A stretch of DNA of 33,603 nucleotides from Chryseosolibacter sp964393795 (GTDB lineage Bacteria > Bacteroidota > Bacteroidia > Cytophagales > Cyclobacteriaceae). Positions 1 through 7,667 of this stretch are shown here, piece by piece. A model generated the notes under the pieces. The model did no database searches. It saw nothing but the letters and a program-made list of their open reading frames with translations, and had not been told where the DNA came from. The stretch spans positions 1 through 33,603 of the forward strand of contig CAYMWA010000020.1 of the NCBI GenBank assembly GCA_964393795.1. The letters run 5' to 3'. The first letter of the stretch is position 1; the number at the start of each line of letters is the position of its first letter. Made by a program: the position numbers and the translations under genes.

Positions 1-84
1 TAGGCATTGGGCATTGGGAATTAGGCATTAGGCATTAGGCATTAGGCATTGGGCATTGGGGATTAGGGATTAGGAATTGGGGGT
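1..84. repeat. Heptad array, TRGGCAT x12
   Basis: Twelve consecutive 7-base units with no phase slip, consensus TRGGCAT (units such as TAGGCAT, TGGGCAT, TGGGAAT). It runs into the left edge, so the full length is unknown. It ends 125 bases before the pgk start. This is one of at least eleven arrays in the window that share a 7-base period but differ in word. Confidence 0.9.
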
Positions 85-117
85 ATGATGGAAACCGAAG
101 GTATACACTCCCCCGAT

Positions 118-145
118 TGTCAACTGTCAATTGTCAATTGTCAAT
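118..145. repeat. Heptad array, TGTCAAT x4
   Basis: Four 7-base units (TGTCAAC, then TGTCAAT three times). Each junction makes the palindrome CAATTG. Between this array and the one at 1-84, AATTGGGGG (about 75-83) can pair with CCCCCGATT (about 110-118) if one G.U wobble is allowed, so the two arrays flank a possible hairpin. The rest of 146-209 is the pgk leader, in which no convincing promoter is visible. Confidence 0.85.
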
Positions 146-209
146 TGAGCGTCGGCCTCGCGCGAAGGGTTGCGTGAGGATATTTTTATATTAACGTGAT
201 TTTATATAA

Positions 210-1394
210 ATGAAAACTGTAAACGACATCAACTTCAAAGACAAGAAAGCACTGATAAGGGTTGACTTCAATGTGCCGCTGGACAAAGACTACCAGGTAA
301 CAGACGACAACCGCATCCGTGCGACGATTCCCACGCTGAAGAAAATTCTCAGCGACGGAGGGAGTTGCATATTGATGTCGCACCTCGGGCGACCGAAGGC
401 CGGGCCGGAAGAAAAATATTCCCTCAAGCACACCATCCCGACGGTCGAGAAACTGTTGGGACGCTCTGTACAGTTTGCGAACGACTGCATTGGTGAGGAA
501 GCCTCATCGAAGGCGAAAGCATTGAAAGCCGGAGAAGTGCTGCTTCTCGAAAACCTGCGTTTTCATAAGGAGGAAGAAAAGGGTGATCCCGCCTTTGCTG
601 AAAAACTTGCCGCCCTGGGTGATATCTATGTGAATGACGCATTTGGAACGGCTCACCGTGCGCACGCGTCGACCACCATCGTGGCGCGTTACAAAACGGA
701 AAAATGCGCGGGGCTGGTCATGGCTGCCGAACTAGCCAACGCAAAGAAAGTGCTGGAGACTGCCGAGTCGCCTTTCACAGCGATCATGGGTGGCGCAAAG
801 ATCTCGGATAAAATTCTCATCATTGAACGGCTGCTCGACAAGGTCAATCACCTTATCATCGGAGGCGGCATGGCATACACATTCTTTAAAGCGCTCGGTG
901 GTAATATCGGCAATTCCCTCGTAGAAGAAGACAAACTCGACCTCGCCAAAGACCTGATCAAAAAAGCAAAGGAGAAGAACGTCGAATTGCATTTACCTAT
1001 CGACTCGGTCATCGCCGACAAATTTGATCCGGAAGCGAACACGGACATCGCCAACAACAACGCCATCAAGGCTGGCTGGATGGGATTGGACATCGGCCCT
1101 CAGGCGCGAACTGTTTTCTCGGATGTGGTCTCCTCATCGAAAACAATTCTGTGGAATGGTCCGATGGGCGTATTTGAAATGGACAAATTCTCGGAAGGTA
1201 CGCGAGCGATAGCTGAGGCTGTAGTGAAAGCCACGCGCAATGGAGGCTTTTCGCTTATTGGTGGCGGAGACTCCGCCGCGGCCGTGGCCAAGTTCGGTTT
1301 CGCCGACGATGTCAGCTATGTTTCCACTGGCGGCGGTGCGCTGCTGGAGTATTTTGAAGGTAAAGTACTGCCCGGCGTCGAAGCACTCGGGTAA
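210..1394 (+). CDS. pgk: Phosphoglycerate kinase
   Basis: Cytosolic glycolytic and gluconeogenic enzyme that converts 1,3-bisphosphoglycerate and ADP to 3-phosphoglycerate and ATP. The 394 residues match the usual bacterial length. The N-terminal substrate domain shows RVDFNVPLD, DDNRIRATIPT, SHLGRPKG-like SHLGRPKAG, LLENLRFHKEEE and NDAFGTAHRAHAST. The C-terminal nucleotide domain shows GGAKISDKI, NGPMGVFE and the GGGDSAAAV loop near the end. The ATG start gives the expected N-terminus (MKTVNDINFKDKKALIRVDFN); the leader is AT-rich and lacks a Shine-Dalgarno site, as is usual in Bacteroidota. It stands alone: the next gene downstream is on the other strand. Confidence 0.98.
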   Translation: MKTVNDINFKDKKALIRVDFNVPLDKDYQVTDDNRIRATIPTLKKILSDGGSCILMSHLGRPKAGPEEKYSLKHTIPTVEKLLGRSVQFANDCIGEEASSKAKALKAGEVLLLENLRFHKEEEKGDPAFAEKLAALGDIYVNDAFGTAHRAHASTTIVARYKTEKCAGLVMAAELANAKKVLETAESPFTAIMGGAKISDKILIIERLLDKVNHLIIGGGMAYTFFKALGGNIGNSLVEEDKLDLAKDLIKKAKEKNVELHLPIDSVIADKFDPEANTDIANNNAIKAGWMGLDIGPQARTVFSDVVSSSKTILWNGPMGVFEMDKFSEGTRAIAEAVVKATRNGGFSLIGGGDSAAAVAKFGFADDVSYVSTGGGALLEYFEGKVLPGVEALG

Positions 1395-1409
1395 GGCCTG
1401 AATTAATAT

Positions 1410-1487
1410 TCAACCGACGAGCTGCATCCCCATCATCAACAAGAACATCGATAAGCCGATCAGGAAGCTGATTATTCTCCGGTTCAT
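1410..1487 (-). CDS. Possible 25-residue hydrophobic peptide
   Basis: A short frame starting ATG four bases after the stop of the YtxH-type gene on the same strand. It would encode MNRRIISFLIGLSMFLLMMG followed by MQLVG: two arginines and then one hydrophobic stretch long enough to cross a membrane. The near-zero spacing would allow translational coupling with the upstream gene. No separate ribosome binding site is evident, and a frame this short can arise by chance, so it is only a candidate. No function can be assigned. Confidence 0.3.
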   Translation of the reverse strand: MNRRIISFLIGLSMFLLMMGMQLVG

Positions 1488-1491
1488 ATTG

Positions 1492-1752
1492 TTACGTTAA
1501 GGCCTCGGCGTTTTCGACTCCCGCTCTCTTTCGCGGTTTTGTTTTTGACGTGCGTCCGCGCTTGTTCCTTTGCTCGTAACGTACCAGAGTTGACAGTTTC
1601 TTCGCCAACTTCTTTGATTGTTTTCCGAGTTTTTTGCGTGCCTGTTTCCCCGTTGTCGGCGCCAGCATCAATCCCGTTGCCAGCCCCAACGCGCTTCCTG
1701 CTACAAAAGCAGCCAGCATCTTCACCGTAGTGCTTAACGTTGTATCACTCAT
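1492..1752 (-). CDS. YtxH domain-containing small envelope protein
   Basis: 86 residues from the ATG. Residues about 10-32 form one glycine/alanine-rich hydrophobic segment (MLAAFVAGSALGLATGLMLA) followed by PTTGKQARKKL. That is the typical YtxH/gas-vesicle-like pattern of a membrane segment, APxxGKxxRxxL, and a charged tail. The tail is strongly basic (many K/R, e.g. KKLAKKLS). Family members are general-stress envelope proteins of poorly defined role. A GTG two codons upstream (1758) is an alternative start; its upstream AGAAAGA could serve as a ribosome site. A possible 25-residue peptide follows immediately. Confidence 0.75.
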   Translation of the reverse strand: MSDTTLSTTVKMLAAFVAGSALGLATGLMLAPTTGKQARKKLGKQSKKLAKKLSTLVRYEQRNKRGRTSKTKPRKRAGVENAEALT

Positions 1753-2114
1753 CTTCACTGTTCTTTCTGTTTCACTTTTTCACTACACCTCAAAGAAATA
1801 ACGTGCCAAAGATTTTTTGATAAGGCATCCTTTGGTTGAAGCGGCTTGTAAATCAACCAGTTGGTTGCTTCAACATAAAGATATAGGCTACGCCGGCGGG
1901 AAGTTTTTCTACAGATACCGGTATTATCGTATACAGGAAATCGCCTGATCAAACCAGCCCTATGTACCGGCACTTGTCCACCCATTTAACTTCGCAGGTC
2001 ATTCAAAGCCTATTTTCAACCATTCATCGACATCAAATCCCACATAAATAAGCGTGGCACATCCTTTCGATATACCCGTGTAAGGGAAAGTATGTCAAAC
2101 TAAACTAAACACGT
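1753..2114. other. Divergent spacer with inverted repeat
   Basis: 362 bases between the YtxH-type gene (minus) and the barrel gene (plus), so it should hold both promoters. The visible structure is GTTGAAGC at 1835-1842 paired with GCTTCAAC at 1867-1874; the loop contains the smaller near-palindrome AACCAGTTGGTT. This could be an operator or an RNA hairpin. No confident -33/-7 promoter and no open frame of note was found. Confidence 0.25.
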
Positions 2115-2792
2115 ATGAAAAAAATAAGAAATCTGAGTTTGTTGGTTGGAGCGGTGGCGATTTCGATGATGACTTTTTCCACAGCCCAGGCCCAATATGC
2201 AAAAGCTGGTATAAAAGGAGGGCTCAACCTCAGCAACCTGTATGTTGACCAGGCAGATGATGATAAGGCACGCATTGGATGGCATGCAGGGTTTTATGGC
2301 CAGCTCTTCGCAAGCGAAGCTTTTGCCATTCAACCCGAAGTGAACTTTTCTACTAAGGGTACCGGTGTTACCCGGATAGATAACAACAGCGCACGGTATG
2401 AGTCAAACTTCAATCTCAACTATATCGACATTCCGATACTGGCGGTATTCAAGCTCGGAAGGGTTGCCGAAATTCACCTCGGCGCCTACTGGGCGTACTT
2501 GCTCGGCGCGGAAATCAGAAACAACGATCGCGATCCCGACAATGAATTCGATACGATTGATCGCGACAACTTTGACGACTGGGATTATGGTTTGGTTGGT
2601 GGAATTGGATTCAACCTCGGGGAAGCGGCACAACTTGGGGTTCGCTACAATTATGGTCTTAACGAAATCGCCGACTCTCGCGGAGCGCGCAGACTCTTTG
2701 GTGATGCGAAGAACCAGGTAGCGCAACTCTACCTTGCCTTCAACTTCAACGCTGACCGAAACCGCGACAATGATTACGGTTATGATTATTAG
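2115..2792 (+). CDS. PorT-family outer membrane beta-barrel protein
   Basis: 225 residues. It has a clear signal peptide (MKKIRNLSLLVGAVAIS...) with cleavage expected after AQA at residues 24-26. The mature part begins YAKAGIKGGLNLSNLY, the typical opening of small Bacteroidota barrels of the PorT/OMP_b-brl_2 type. Alternating aromatic and polar strands follow (GWHAGFYGQLF, AIQPEVNFSTKG, NLNYIDIPILAVFKLG, LGVRYNYGLNEI). The C-terminal tail is rich in D, R, N and Y. The role is probably structural or uncharacterised in the outer membrane; no ligand can be inferred. Transcription ends at the strong hairpin just downstream. Confidence 0.85.
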   Translation: MKKIRNLSLLVGAVAISMMTFSTAQAQYAKAGIKGGLNLSNLYVDQADDDKARIGWHAGFYGQLFASEAFAIQPEVNFSTKGTGVTRIDNNSARYESNFNLNYIDIPILAVFKLGRVAEIHLGAYWAYLLGAEIRNNDRDPDNEFDTIDRDNFDDWDYGLVGGIGFNLGEAAQLGVRYNYGLNEIADSRGARRLFGDAKNQVAQLYLAFNFNADRNRDNDYGYDY

Positions 2793-2808
2793 TGGAAGAA
2801 CGACTTCC

Positions 2809-2843
2809 AAAAAAAAACCTGGCTTAATAAGCCAGGTTTTTTT
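2809..2843. terminator. Bidirectional rho-independent terminator
   Basis: Perfect 10-bp stem AACCTGGCTT / AAGCCAGGTT with a three-base loop. It is flanked by an A run on the left and a T run on the right, so it works as an intrinsic terminator on both strands. It serves the barrel gene from the left and the small membrane protein gene from the right; the stop codon of the latter lies inside the stem. Confidence 0.92.
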
Positions 2844-3021
2844 GTCTTTTGATGGTACGCATCCTGGCGTACCGATCCACGTGTCGATTTCGAACCGGTT
2901 TCATCTCATCGCTATCATCCACCTCAATCTTAGGAAAGAGCAGGCGTATTAAAAGGTAGCAAACGGATACAAAGAGCACATAAGCAGCAATCAGCGACAG
3001 TACAATCATCAGTATATCCAT
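2824..3021 (-). CDS. Small single-pass membrane protein, unknown function
   Basis: 65 residues. Residues about 3-29 are a continuous hydrophobic helix (MDILMIVLSLIAAYVLFVSV and onward to LLIRLLFP). A charged, basic cytoplasmic-type tail follows (VDDSDEMKPVRNRHVDRYARMRTIKRQKN). The stop codon falls inside the terminator hairpin shared with the convergent barrel gene, a compact arrangement that supports it being a real gene. An AT-rich TATTTTTC about 35 bases upstream resembles a -7 box. The family is not recognised. Confidence 0.55.
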   Translation of the reverse strand: MDILMIVLSLIAAYVLFVSVCYLLIRLLFPKIEVDDSDEMKPVRNRHVDRYARMRTIKRQKNLAY

Positions 3022-3223
3022 AACACACGATTTTTATGCTGGTTAACAGAAAAATAGTGCCAGTTCTGCCGCTCGAAAAAAGCGGCCTTACAGACTTGAT
3101 TCCATCCACATAGTCAGTAAGAAATTCCACATTCAGCAGCTGTTCCGGACGTTCAGCACCTTTTTTCACCTTCCATCGCCTTTGGCACTGCTTTTTCAAT
3201 TTCTGAAATAAACTAACAACGAC

Positions 3224-3376
3224 ATGGGCGACTTATTATACGTAATCGCAATCATCCTCATTATCGGCTGGTTGCTCGGTGCTTTCGTTTTCAGCGTAGG
3301 CAGCATCATTCATATTCTTTTGGTGATTGCCATCATCGCCATTCTGCTGCGATTAATCCGTGGCAGGAGTGTATGA
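3224..3376 (+). CDS. lmo0937-family small membrane protein
   Basis: A 50-residue frame, MGDLLYVIAIILIIGWLLGA then FVFSVGSIIHILLVIAIIAI then LLRLIRGRSV. It has two hydrophobic helices separated by a short turn and ends in a basic tail. This matches the widespread lmo0937/DUF5670 family of about 50 residues, in which the pattern LxxIxxxLxxxWLLG...GxxIHxLLVIAxIxxLxRxxxG is conserved. Function is unknown; such genes often sit near stress or envelope genes. About 200 bases upstream (3022-3223) hold no other gene, only a weak hairpin GCCGCT/AGCGGC at 3068-3086 without a T run. Confidence 0.8.
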   Translation: MGDLLYVIAIILIIGWLLGAFVFSVGSIIHILLVIAIIAILLRLIRGRSV

Positions 3377-3500
3377 ATCAAGCATGACCATCAGCTACAG
3401 AATTTTTTGTTGATTTAACCGGAATATCCGATCGGGATCGCATTCGCCGGAAGAATGGTTACTATTTTTTCGTTGTATCACCAGACAGCACAACGGGCCA

Positions 3501-6011
3501 ATGGCATCCATCAGAGACCGACTTAATCCACGTTCCGTAATTCGCAAGATTCTGGCGGCGTTTTTCCTCGCGTTTGTTGCAGTCGTCCTGGCGCAAAGTA
3601 TCAGCCGCTTCTCGTTTCGCGAATTATTGGGTACCGTAGCAGAACTCTCGGAACCCAACGAAAAGCTCGGACTACTGAATCAGGTATTTCAAGAAATCAC
3701 GACGCTCGATCAGACGCAACGTGCTGAAGCCATTACCAATCCACGGAAGCCCTACGATTCCTTTCTCAACCAGTCGGCGAAACTCAACAGCCTGATTGAC
3801 TCGCTGACGAAAATGCCGTGGGACACCAGTCAGCTCAACCGGCTGATCCAGATGAAAGCGGTACTCAACAAACGCAACAAGCAATTCTTTTCCTACCTCA
3901 AAGTAAAAGCAGACATACTCGACAACCGAAAATTTTCCGTACAGCTTGACACCCTTTCTGCGATCCTGATGAACAACGAGATGGCGATCGACAGTAGCCT
4001 GATCACCTTGCAAAAGAAAACGATCACGACCTACCTGCCCGATACCACCCGCCTGCAAAAGGAGGAACATCGATCGTTTTTCAAGGCGTTGTTTGGTGGA
4101 AAGAAAGAGCGAACGGTACCGGTCGACACACCACGCATTCGCGTTGAGGAACACTACAGCGTCGACGTCGATACATTGGCAATGGCTCGCCAAAACGATG
4201 CCTTGGTAGAGGTTGAAAAGATCATGCGGGAACTGGAATACGAACAACGCGCGCAACAAAAACGGCTCGAGCGGCAGGAACTGGAACTGATCCATGCCAA
4301 CAGTGTATTCATCAACCAACTGCTCAATATCCTCCACGACGTCGAGAACGAAGAGCTCCTCCGTATGCGCGAAACGAACAGTCACGCGGTATCGGTCATG
4401 AACCAAAGCATCTCGCGCACTAACCTGCTGCTTTTGTCGTTCCTCCTCGCGGCGGCATTTTTCGTCTATTTAATCTATATCGACGTGACCCGCAGTAACT
4501 ACTACAAGGCACAGTTGGAAAAGGCGAAAGACCGCGCCGAAGAGTTGAGCACGATCAAACAGCGGTTTCTGGCCAACATGAGTCACGAGATCCGCACACC
4601 CCTGCAATCTATCATCGGCTTTGCCGAACAACTCAAGTTTGACGGCAGCAAGCAAGCCGAAGCTGCAGATGCGATACACAGCTCGTCAGAACACTTATTG
4701 CACATCGTCAATGAAGTATTGGACTACAGCCGCATTTCGTCGGGTCATTTCACCCTTGAACAAGAACGCTTCAAATTGCTACAGGTCGTCTATGATGTAG
4801 AGTCCGTCATTCGCATGCAAGCCGAAAAGAAGGGTCTGACGTTCATACTCGACATCGAACAGGCCAGCGACCACGCCCTGACGGGCGATCCGTTCCGTCT
4901 TCGTCAGATACTCTATAACCTGTTGGGGAATGCGATCAAGTTTACCAGCCGGGGTTTCATCCGGCTTTCTGTCAAGACAAAAACGGAAGACGACACAGTC
5001 CATTGTGTCTTTGAAGTCAGCGACTCCGGGATCGGCATCTTCCCGGAAGAACTTGAAAAAATCTTCAATCACTTTGAGCAGGCCAACACCAACATCTCGA
5101 AACACTACGGCGGGACGGGCCTGGGGTTGACGATTGTCAAATCGCTTATCGACGCACAACAGGGAACGCTCGACGTCTCAAGCAAGCCGGGCTTTGGTTC
5201 GACCTTCCAGGTGAATCTCAGTTTTAAAAAGCATGACGGCGATGAAGCTGTGGAAACCCCTGATCAAGTGGACACGGTCTCCCGGCCATTCGATGGAAAA
5301 GTGCTCATCGTTGATGACGATCCGCTTATCCTTCGTCTCTGTTCGCTGGTCCTCACGAAAAACGGAATCGAGCACATCACCTTTCAGGACCCGGCCGCAT
5401 GTGAAGAAATGGAGGCGGATAAAGCGGTTACCCACATTTTGCTGGACATCAGGATGCCTTCGGTCAGCGGTGTGGACCTGTGCCACGCGCTGAGAACAAA
5501 ATATTCAAGCGATGTTCAGTTCGTCGCCCTGACTGCTCATGTGCTGAAGGAGGAACGCGAAAGTATCCTGGGAGAAGGTTTCGACGCGATTTTGTCAAAG
5601 CCCTTCCGCGAAAGAGAACTGATGGCCATGCTGAAGCAGACATCCGTGAAAACGAAATTATCAGCACTGCCTGACCTGACCACTCTGCGACAACTGACGC
5701 TTCACGATGATGCGCTGTTCCAATCGGTTTTGTCGCAATTTCTCGAAGAGACAGGACAAGACGTCAAGATACTGAAAGCCGCCATCGAAAGTGGAGATTC
5801 GAAACAGGCGAGAGAAGTCGTTCACCGCCTTTCCGGCCGCTTGTCTCAGATAGGCCTCACCGCGCAGGGTGGGCGCTTGTATGAAATCGAATCCTATCTC
5901 GCCGATGGTGTGGCTGTAGATCAGTTGCCCGTCAACCTGTCGGCGTTGATTGGCAATCTGGAGAAGATTCTGGATCAACTCAAACTCACCCGACTCGAAC
6001 ACCTGAATTAA
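3501..6011 (+). CDS. Hybrid sensor histidine kinase (HisKA-HATPase-REC-Hpt)
   Basis: 836 residues in the inner membrane. One membrane helix at about 15-34 and a second at about 309-330 enclose a periplasmic sensor of about 270 residues, charged and probably helical, with no recognised ligand fold. HisKA follows with NMSHEIRTPLQ (phospho-acceptor His362). The HATPase has the N box NLLGNAIKF (about 473), DSGIGIF (about 508) and GGTGLGL (about 537). A receiver domain begins near 600 (VLIVDDDP) with LLDIRMP (Asp649) and LSKPF. An Hpt-like tail about 730-836 has VHRLSG (His775). All phosphorelay residues are present, so it can relay His-Asp-His internally. It converges on an NtrC-type regulator gene, a plausible partner by position only. 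The stop codon is the first base triplet of a heptad array. Confidence 0.93.
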   Translation: MASIRDRLNPRSVIRKILAAFFLAFVAVVLAQSISRFSFRELLGTVAELSEPNEKLGLLNQVFQEITTLDQTQRAEAITNPRKPYDSFLNQSAKLNSLIDSLTKMPWDTSQLNRLIQMKAVLNKRNKQFFSYLKVKADILDNRKFSVQLDTLSAILMNNEMAIDSSLITLQKKTITTYLPDTTRLQKEEHRSFFKALFGGKKERTVPVDTPRIRVEEHYSVDVDTLAMARQNDALVEVEKIMRELEYEQRAQQKRLERQELELIHANSVFINQLLNILHDVENEELLRMRETNSHAVSVMNQSISRTNLLLLSFLLAAAFFVYLIYIDVTRSNYYKAQLEKAKDRAEELSTIKQRFLANMSHEIRTPLQSIIGFAEQLKFDGSKQAEAADAIHSSSEHLLHIVNEVLDYSRISSGHFTLEQERFKLLQVVYDVESVIRMQAEKKGLTFILDIEQASDHALTGDPFRLRQILYNLLGNAIKFTSRGFIRLSVKTKTEDDTVHCVFEVSDSGIGIFPEELEKIFNHFEQANTNISKHYGGTGLGLTIVKSLIDAQQGTLDVSSKPGFGSTFQVNLSFKKHDGDEAVETPDQVDTVSRPFDGKVLIVDDDPLILRLCSLVLTKNGIEHITFQDPAACEEMEADKAVTHILLDIRMPSVSGVDLCHALRTKYSSDVQFVALTAHVLKEERESILGEGFDAILSKPFRERELMAMLKQTSVKTKLSALPDLTTLRQLTLHDDALFQSVLSQFLEETGQDVKILKAAIESGDSKQAREVVHRLSGRLSQIGLTAQGGRLYEIESYLADGVAVDQLPVNLSALIGNLEKILDQLKLTRLEHLN

Positions 6012-6043
6012 GTTTTAAGTTGTAAGTTTTAAGTTGTAAGTTG
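6009..6043. repeat. Heptad array, TAAGTTK x5 (contains kinase stop)
   Basis: Five 7-base units (TAAGTTT/TAAGTTG). The first TAA is the stop codon of the sensor kinase. The array is partly complementary to the array at 6132-6208: AAGTTG pairs with CAACTT, and the linking T faces G as a wobble in RNA. Confidence 0.88.
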
Positions 6044-6080
6044 GTTTCCTCCGGAAGGGAGAGTCATTGAATGCAAGGTT

Positions 6081-6115
6081 CAACTTCCGGGAAGTTTTGA
6101 ACTTCCCGGAAGTTG
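6081..6115. repeat. Perfect 16-bp palindrome between convergent genes
   Basis: CAACTTCCGGGAAGTT at 6081-6096 and its exact reverse complement at 6100-6115, with loop TTG. It lies between the kinase and the convergent regulator and between the two heptad arrays. The stem is strong but there is no T run on either side, so it may be a terminator-like stem or the apex of a longer hairpin. Confidence 0.85.
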
Positions 6116-6131
6116 CCTGCGGGCTCAAGCT

Positions 6132-6208
6132 TGCAACCCGTAACTTGCAACCTGCAACCTGCAACTTGTAACTTGCAACCTGCAACTTGTAACCTGCAAC
6201 CTGCAACT
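6132..6208. repeat. Heptad array, TGCAACY x11
   Basis: Eleven 7-base units in perfect phase (TGCAACC, TGCAACT, TGTAACT, one CGTAACT). It lies 51 bases downstream of the minus-strand regulator stop, in inverted relation to the array at 6009-6043. Confidence 0.9.
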
Positions 6209-6259
6209 CCTCATACGCGTGCCGAAACCCAGAACTCGTCCGCGCACCACTGAGCGTGT

Positions 6260-7600
6260 CTACTCAATCCCATACTTGTCCATCTTCAAATAGAGCGTCT
6301 TGCGGTCGATGTTGAGAATGCGGGCGGCTTTTGATTTGTTGTAGCGTACTTCCTCAAGTGTTTTAAGGATCATCTCACGCTCTTGCACTTCCTGCAGCGC
6401 CTTGAGGTCGTAGATGCCAGTCGTCCGTTGTTTGGTGGATGTATCGCGGATGCTTTGAATCATCTCGGTCGGCAAAGCTTTGACTGTTACTGTCTCGTCG
6501 GTGGTGAGCAGTATCGCGCGCTTCACGACGTTCCTCATCTCACGTAAGTTTCCCGGCCAGTCATACTGGAGGAAAATCTCCATGACCTCGGGATCAAACG
6601 CTTTCACTTTGCGATCGAGTTCGCGGTTAGCTTCCTCCCGAAAGAAATCGAGGAATTCATAGATATCGCGGCCACGGTCCTTCAACGAGGGCACTGTTAG
6701 TTTGAATTCATTCAGTCGATGATACAGGTCTTCCCTGAAGGAGCCCTGTTTGACACTTTCAGCCAGGTCATCATTGGTTGCCGTGAGAATGCGAACGTCG
6801 ACGCGTATATCTTTGTTGCTGCCGATGGGTTGTACGATGCGCTCCTGGATGGCCCGCAGCAGTTTCACTTGTACCTCGTATGAAAGATTGCCCACCTCGT
6901 CGAGGAAGATAGTACCCTTGTGTGCGGCCTCGAACTGTCCGATCTTATCGGTAATCGCACCGGTAAAACTTCCCTTGACGTGGCCGAACAACTCGCTCCC
7001 GGCAAGTTCCTTCGACAGCGCCCCACAATCAACCGCGACGAAGGGTCCCTTGGCACGGGGACTTAAACTATGAATCGTGCGTGCGATGTTCTCCTTCCCT
7101 GTACCACTCTCTCCTTCGATGAGCACCGACATGTTCGTCGGGGCAACAAGCTTCACCATGTCGTGCAACTCGCGTGCGACTGCGCTCGTACCCAGGACGA
7201 AGCGCTCCTCCGATGGCGGCTGCGCCGGCGTGCCCGACTGTTGTCTTTTCAGCGCTTGCTGTAAGATCATCAGTAGTTCGTCCGGGTTCACCGGTTTCGT
7301 AATGTATTCGTATGCCCCTGCCTTGATCGCCCGCACGGCTGTGCGAATGTCTGAGAAACTGGTCATGATGACCACAGGAATCGTAGGGTTAGATTTTCTG
7401 ATTTCCAACAGGATGTCCATGCCCGTGGTATCCGGCAACCGGTAGTCGAGCAAAATAAAATCAAAGCTTTTGGCTTCGAAGGCCCGTAGCCCCGCCTTGC
7501 CATTGTGTGACACTGTCACTTGGAACCCCTTCCTTGAAAGAAATCCCTCCAGGATGCGGGAAAAAGTCAAATCATCTTCAATCAGTAAAACGGCCGCCAT
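6260..7600 (-). CDS. NtrC/AtoC-family sigma-54 response regulator
   Basis: 446 residues from the ATG at 7600. The receiver domain (1 to about 120) begins MAAVLLIEDD and has the phospho-acceptor Asp52 in LLDYRLPD, with TSF and KP at the switch positions. The AAA+ domain shows Walker A GESGTGKE (about 165-172), the sigma-54 contact loop GSFTGA (the A-to-S variant of GAFTGA, about 211) and LDEVGNL. A Fis-type helix-turn-helix closes it (NKSKAARILNIDRKTLYLKM). It is a DNA-bound activator of sigma-54 promoters; targets are not visible here. The frame is open a further 172 codons upstream, but that stretch only shadows the neighbouring gene. A terminator hairpin sits only five bases before the start codon, so expression may depend on read-through. 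Confidence 0.95.
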   Translation of the reverse strand: MAAVLLIEDDLTFSRILEGFLSRKGFQVTVSHNGKAGLRAFEAKSFDFILLDYRLPDTTGMDILLEIRKSNPTIPVVIMTSFSDIRTAVRAIKAGAYEYITKPVNPDELLMILQQALKRQQSGTPAQPPSEERFVLGTSAVARELHDMVKLVAPTNMSVLIEGESGTGKENIARTIHSLSPRAKGPFVAVDCGALSKELAGSELFGHVKGSFTGAITDKIGQFEAAHKGTIFLDEVGNLSYEVQVKLLRAIQERIVQPIGSNKDIRVDVRILTATNDDLAESVKQGSFREDLYHRLNEFKLTVPSLKDRGRDIYEFLDFFREEANRELDRKVKAFDPEVMEIFLQYDWPGNLREMRNVVKRAILLTTDETVTVKALPTEMIQSIRDTSTKQRTTGIYDLKALQEVQEREMILKTLEEVRYNKSKAARILNIDRKTLYLKMDKYGIE

Positions 7601-7604
7601 ATAG

Positions 7605-7648
7605 GGCCTTAAAATAAAAAGAAAAGCTGGAATTTCTTCCAGCTTTTC
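7605..7648 (-). terminator. Rho-independent terminator after the Q/N-rich gene
   Basis: Perfect 12-bp stem (GAAAAGCTGGAA / TTCCAGCTTTTC, 7621-7648) with a four-base loop. On the minus strand it is followed by a T-rich run (7620 down to 7605). It ends transcripts of the Q/N-rich gene 20 bases after that gene's stop and lies directly in front of the regulator's start codon. Confidence 0.9.
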
Positions 7649-7667
7649 GTTGAGTCCGCATATGATC

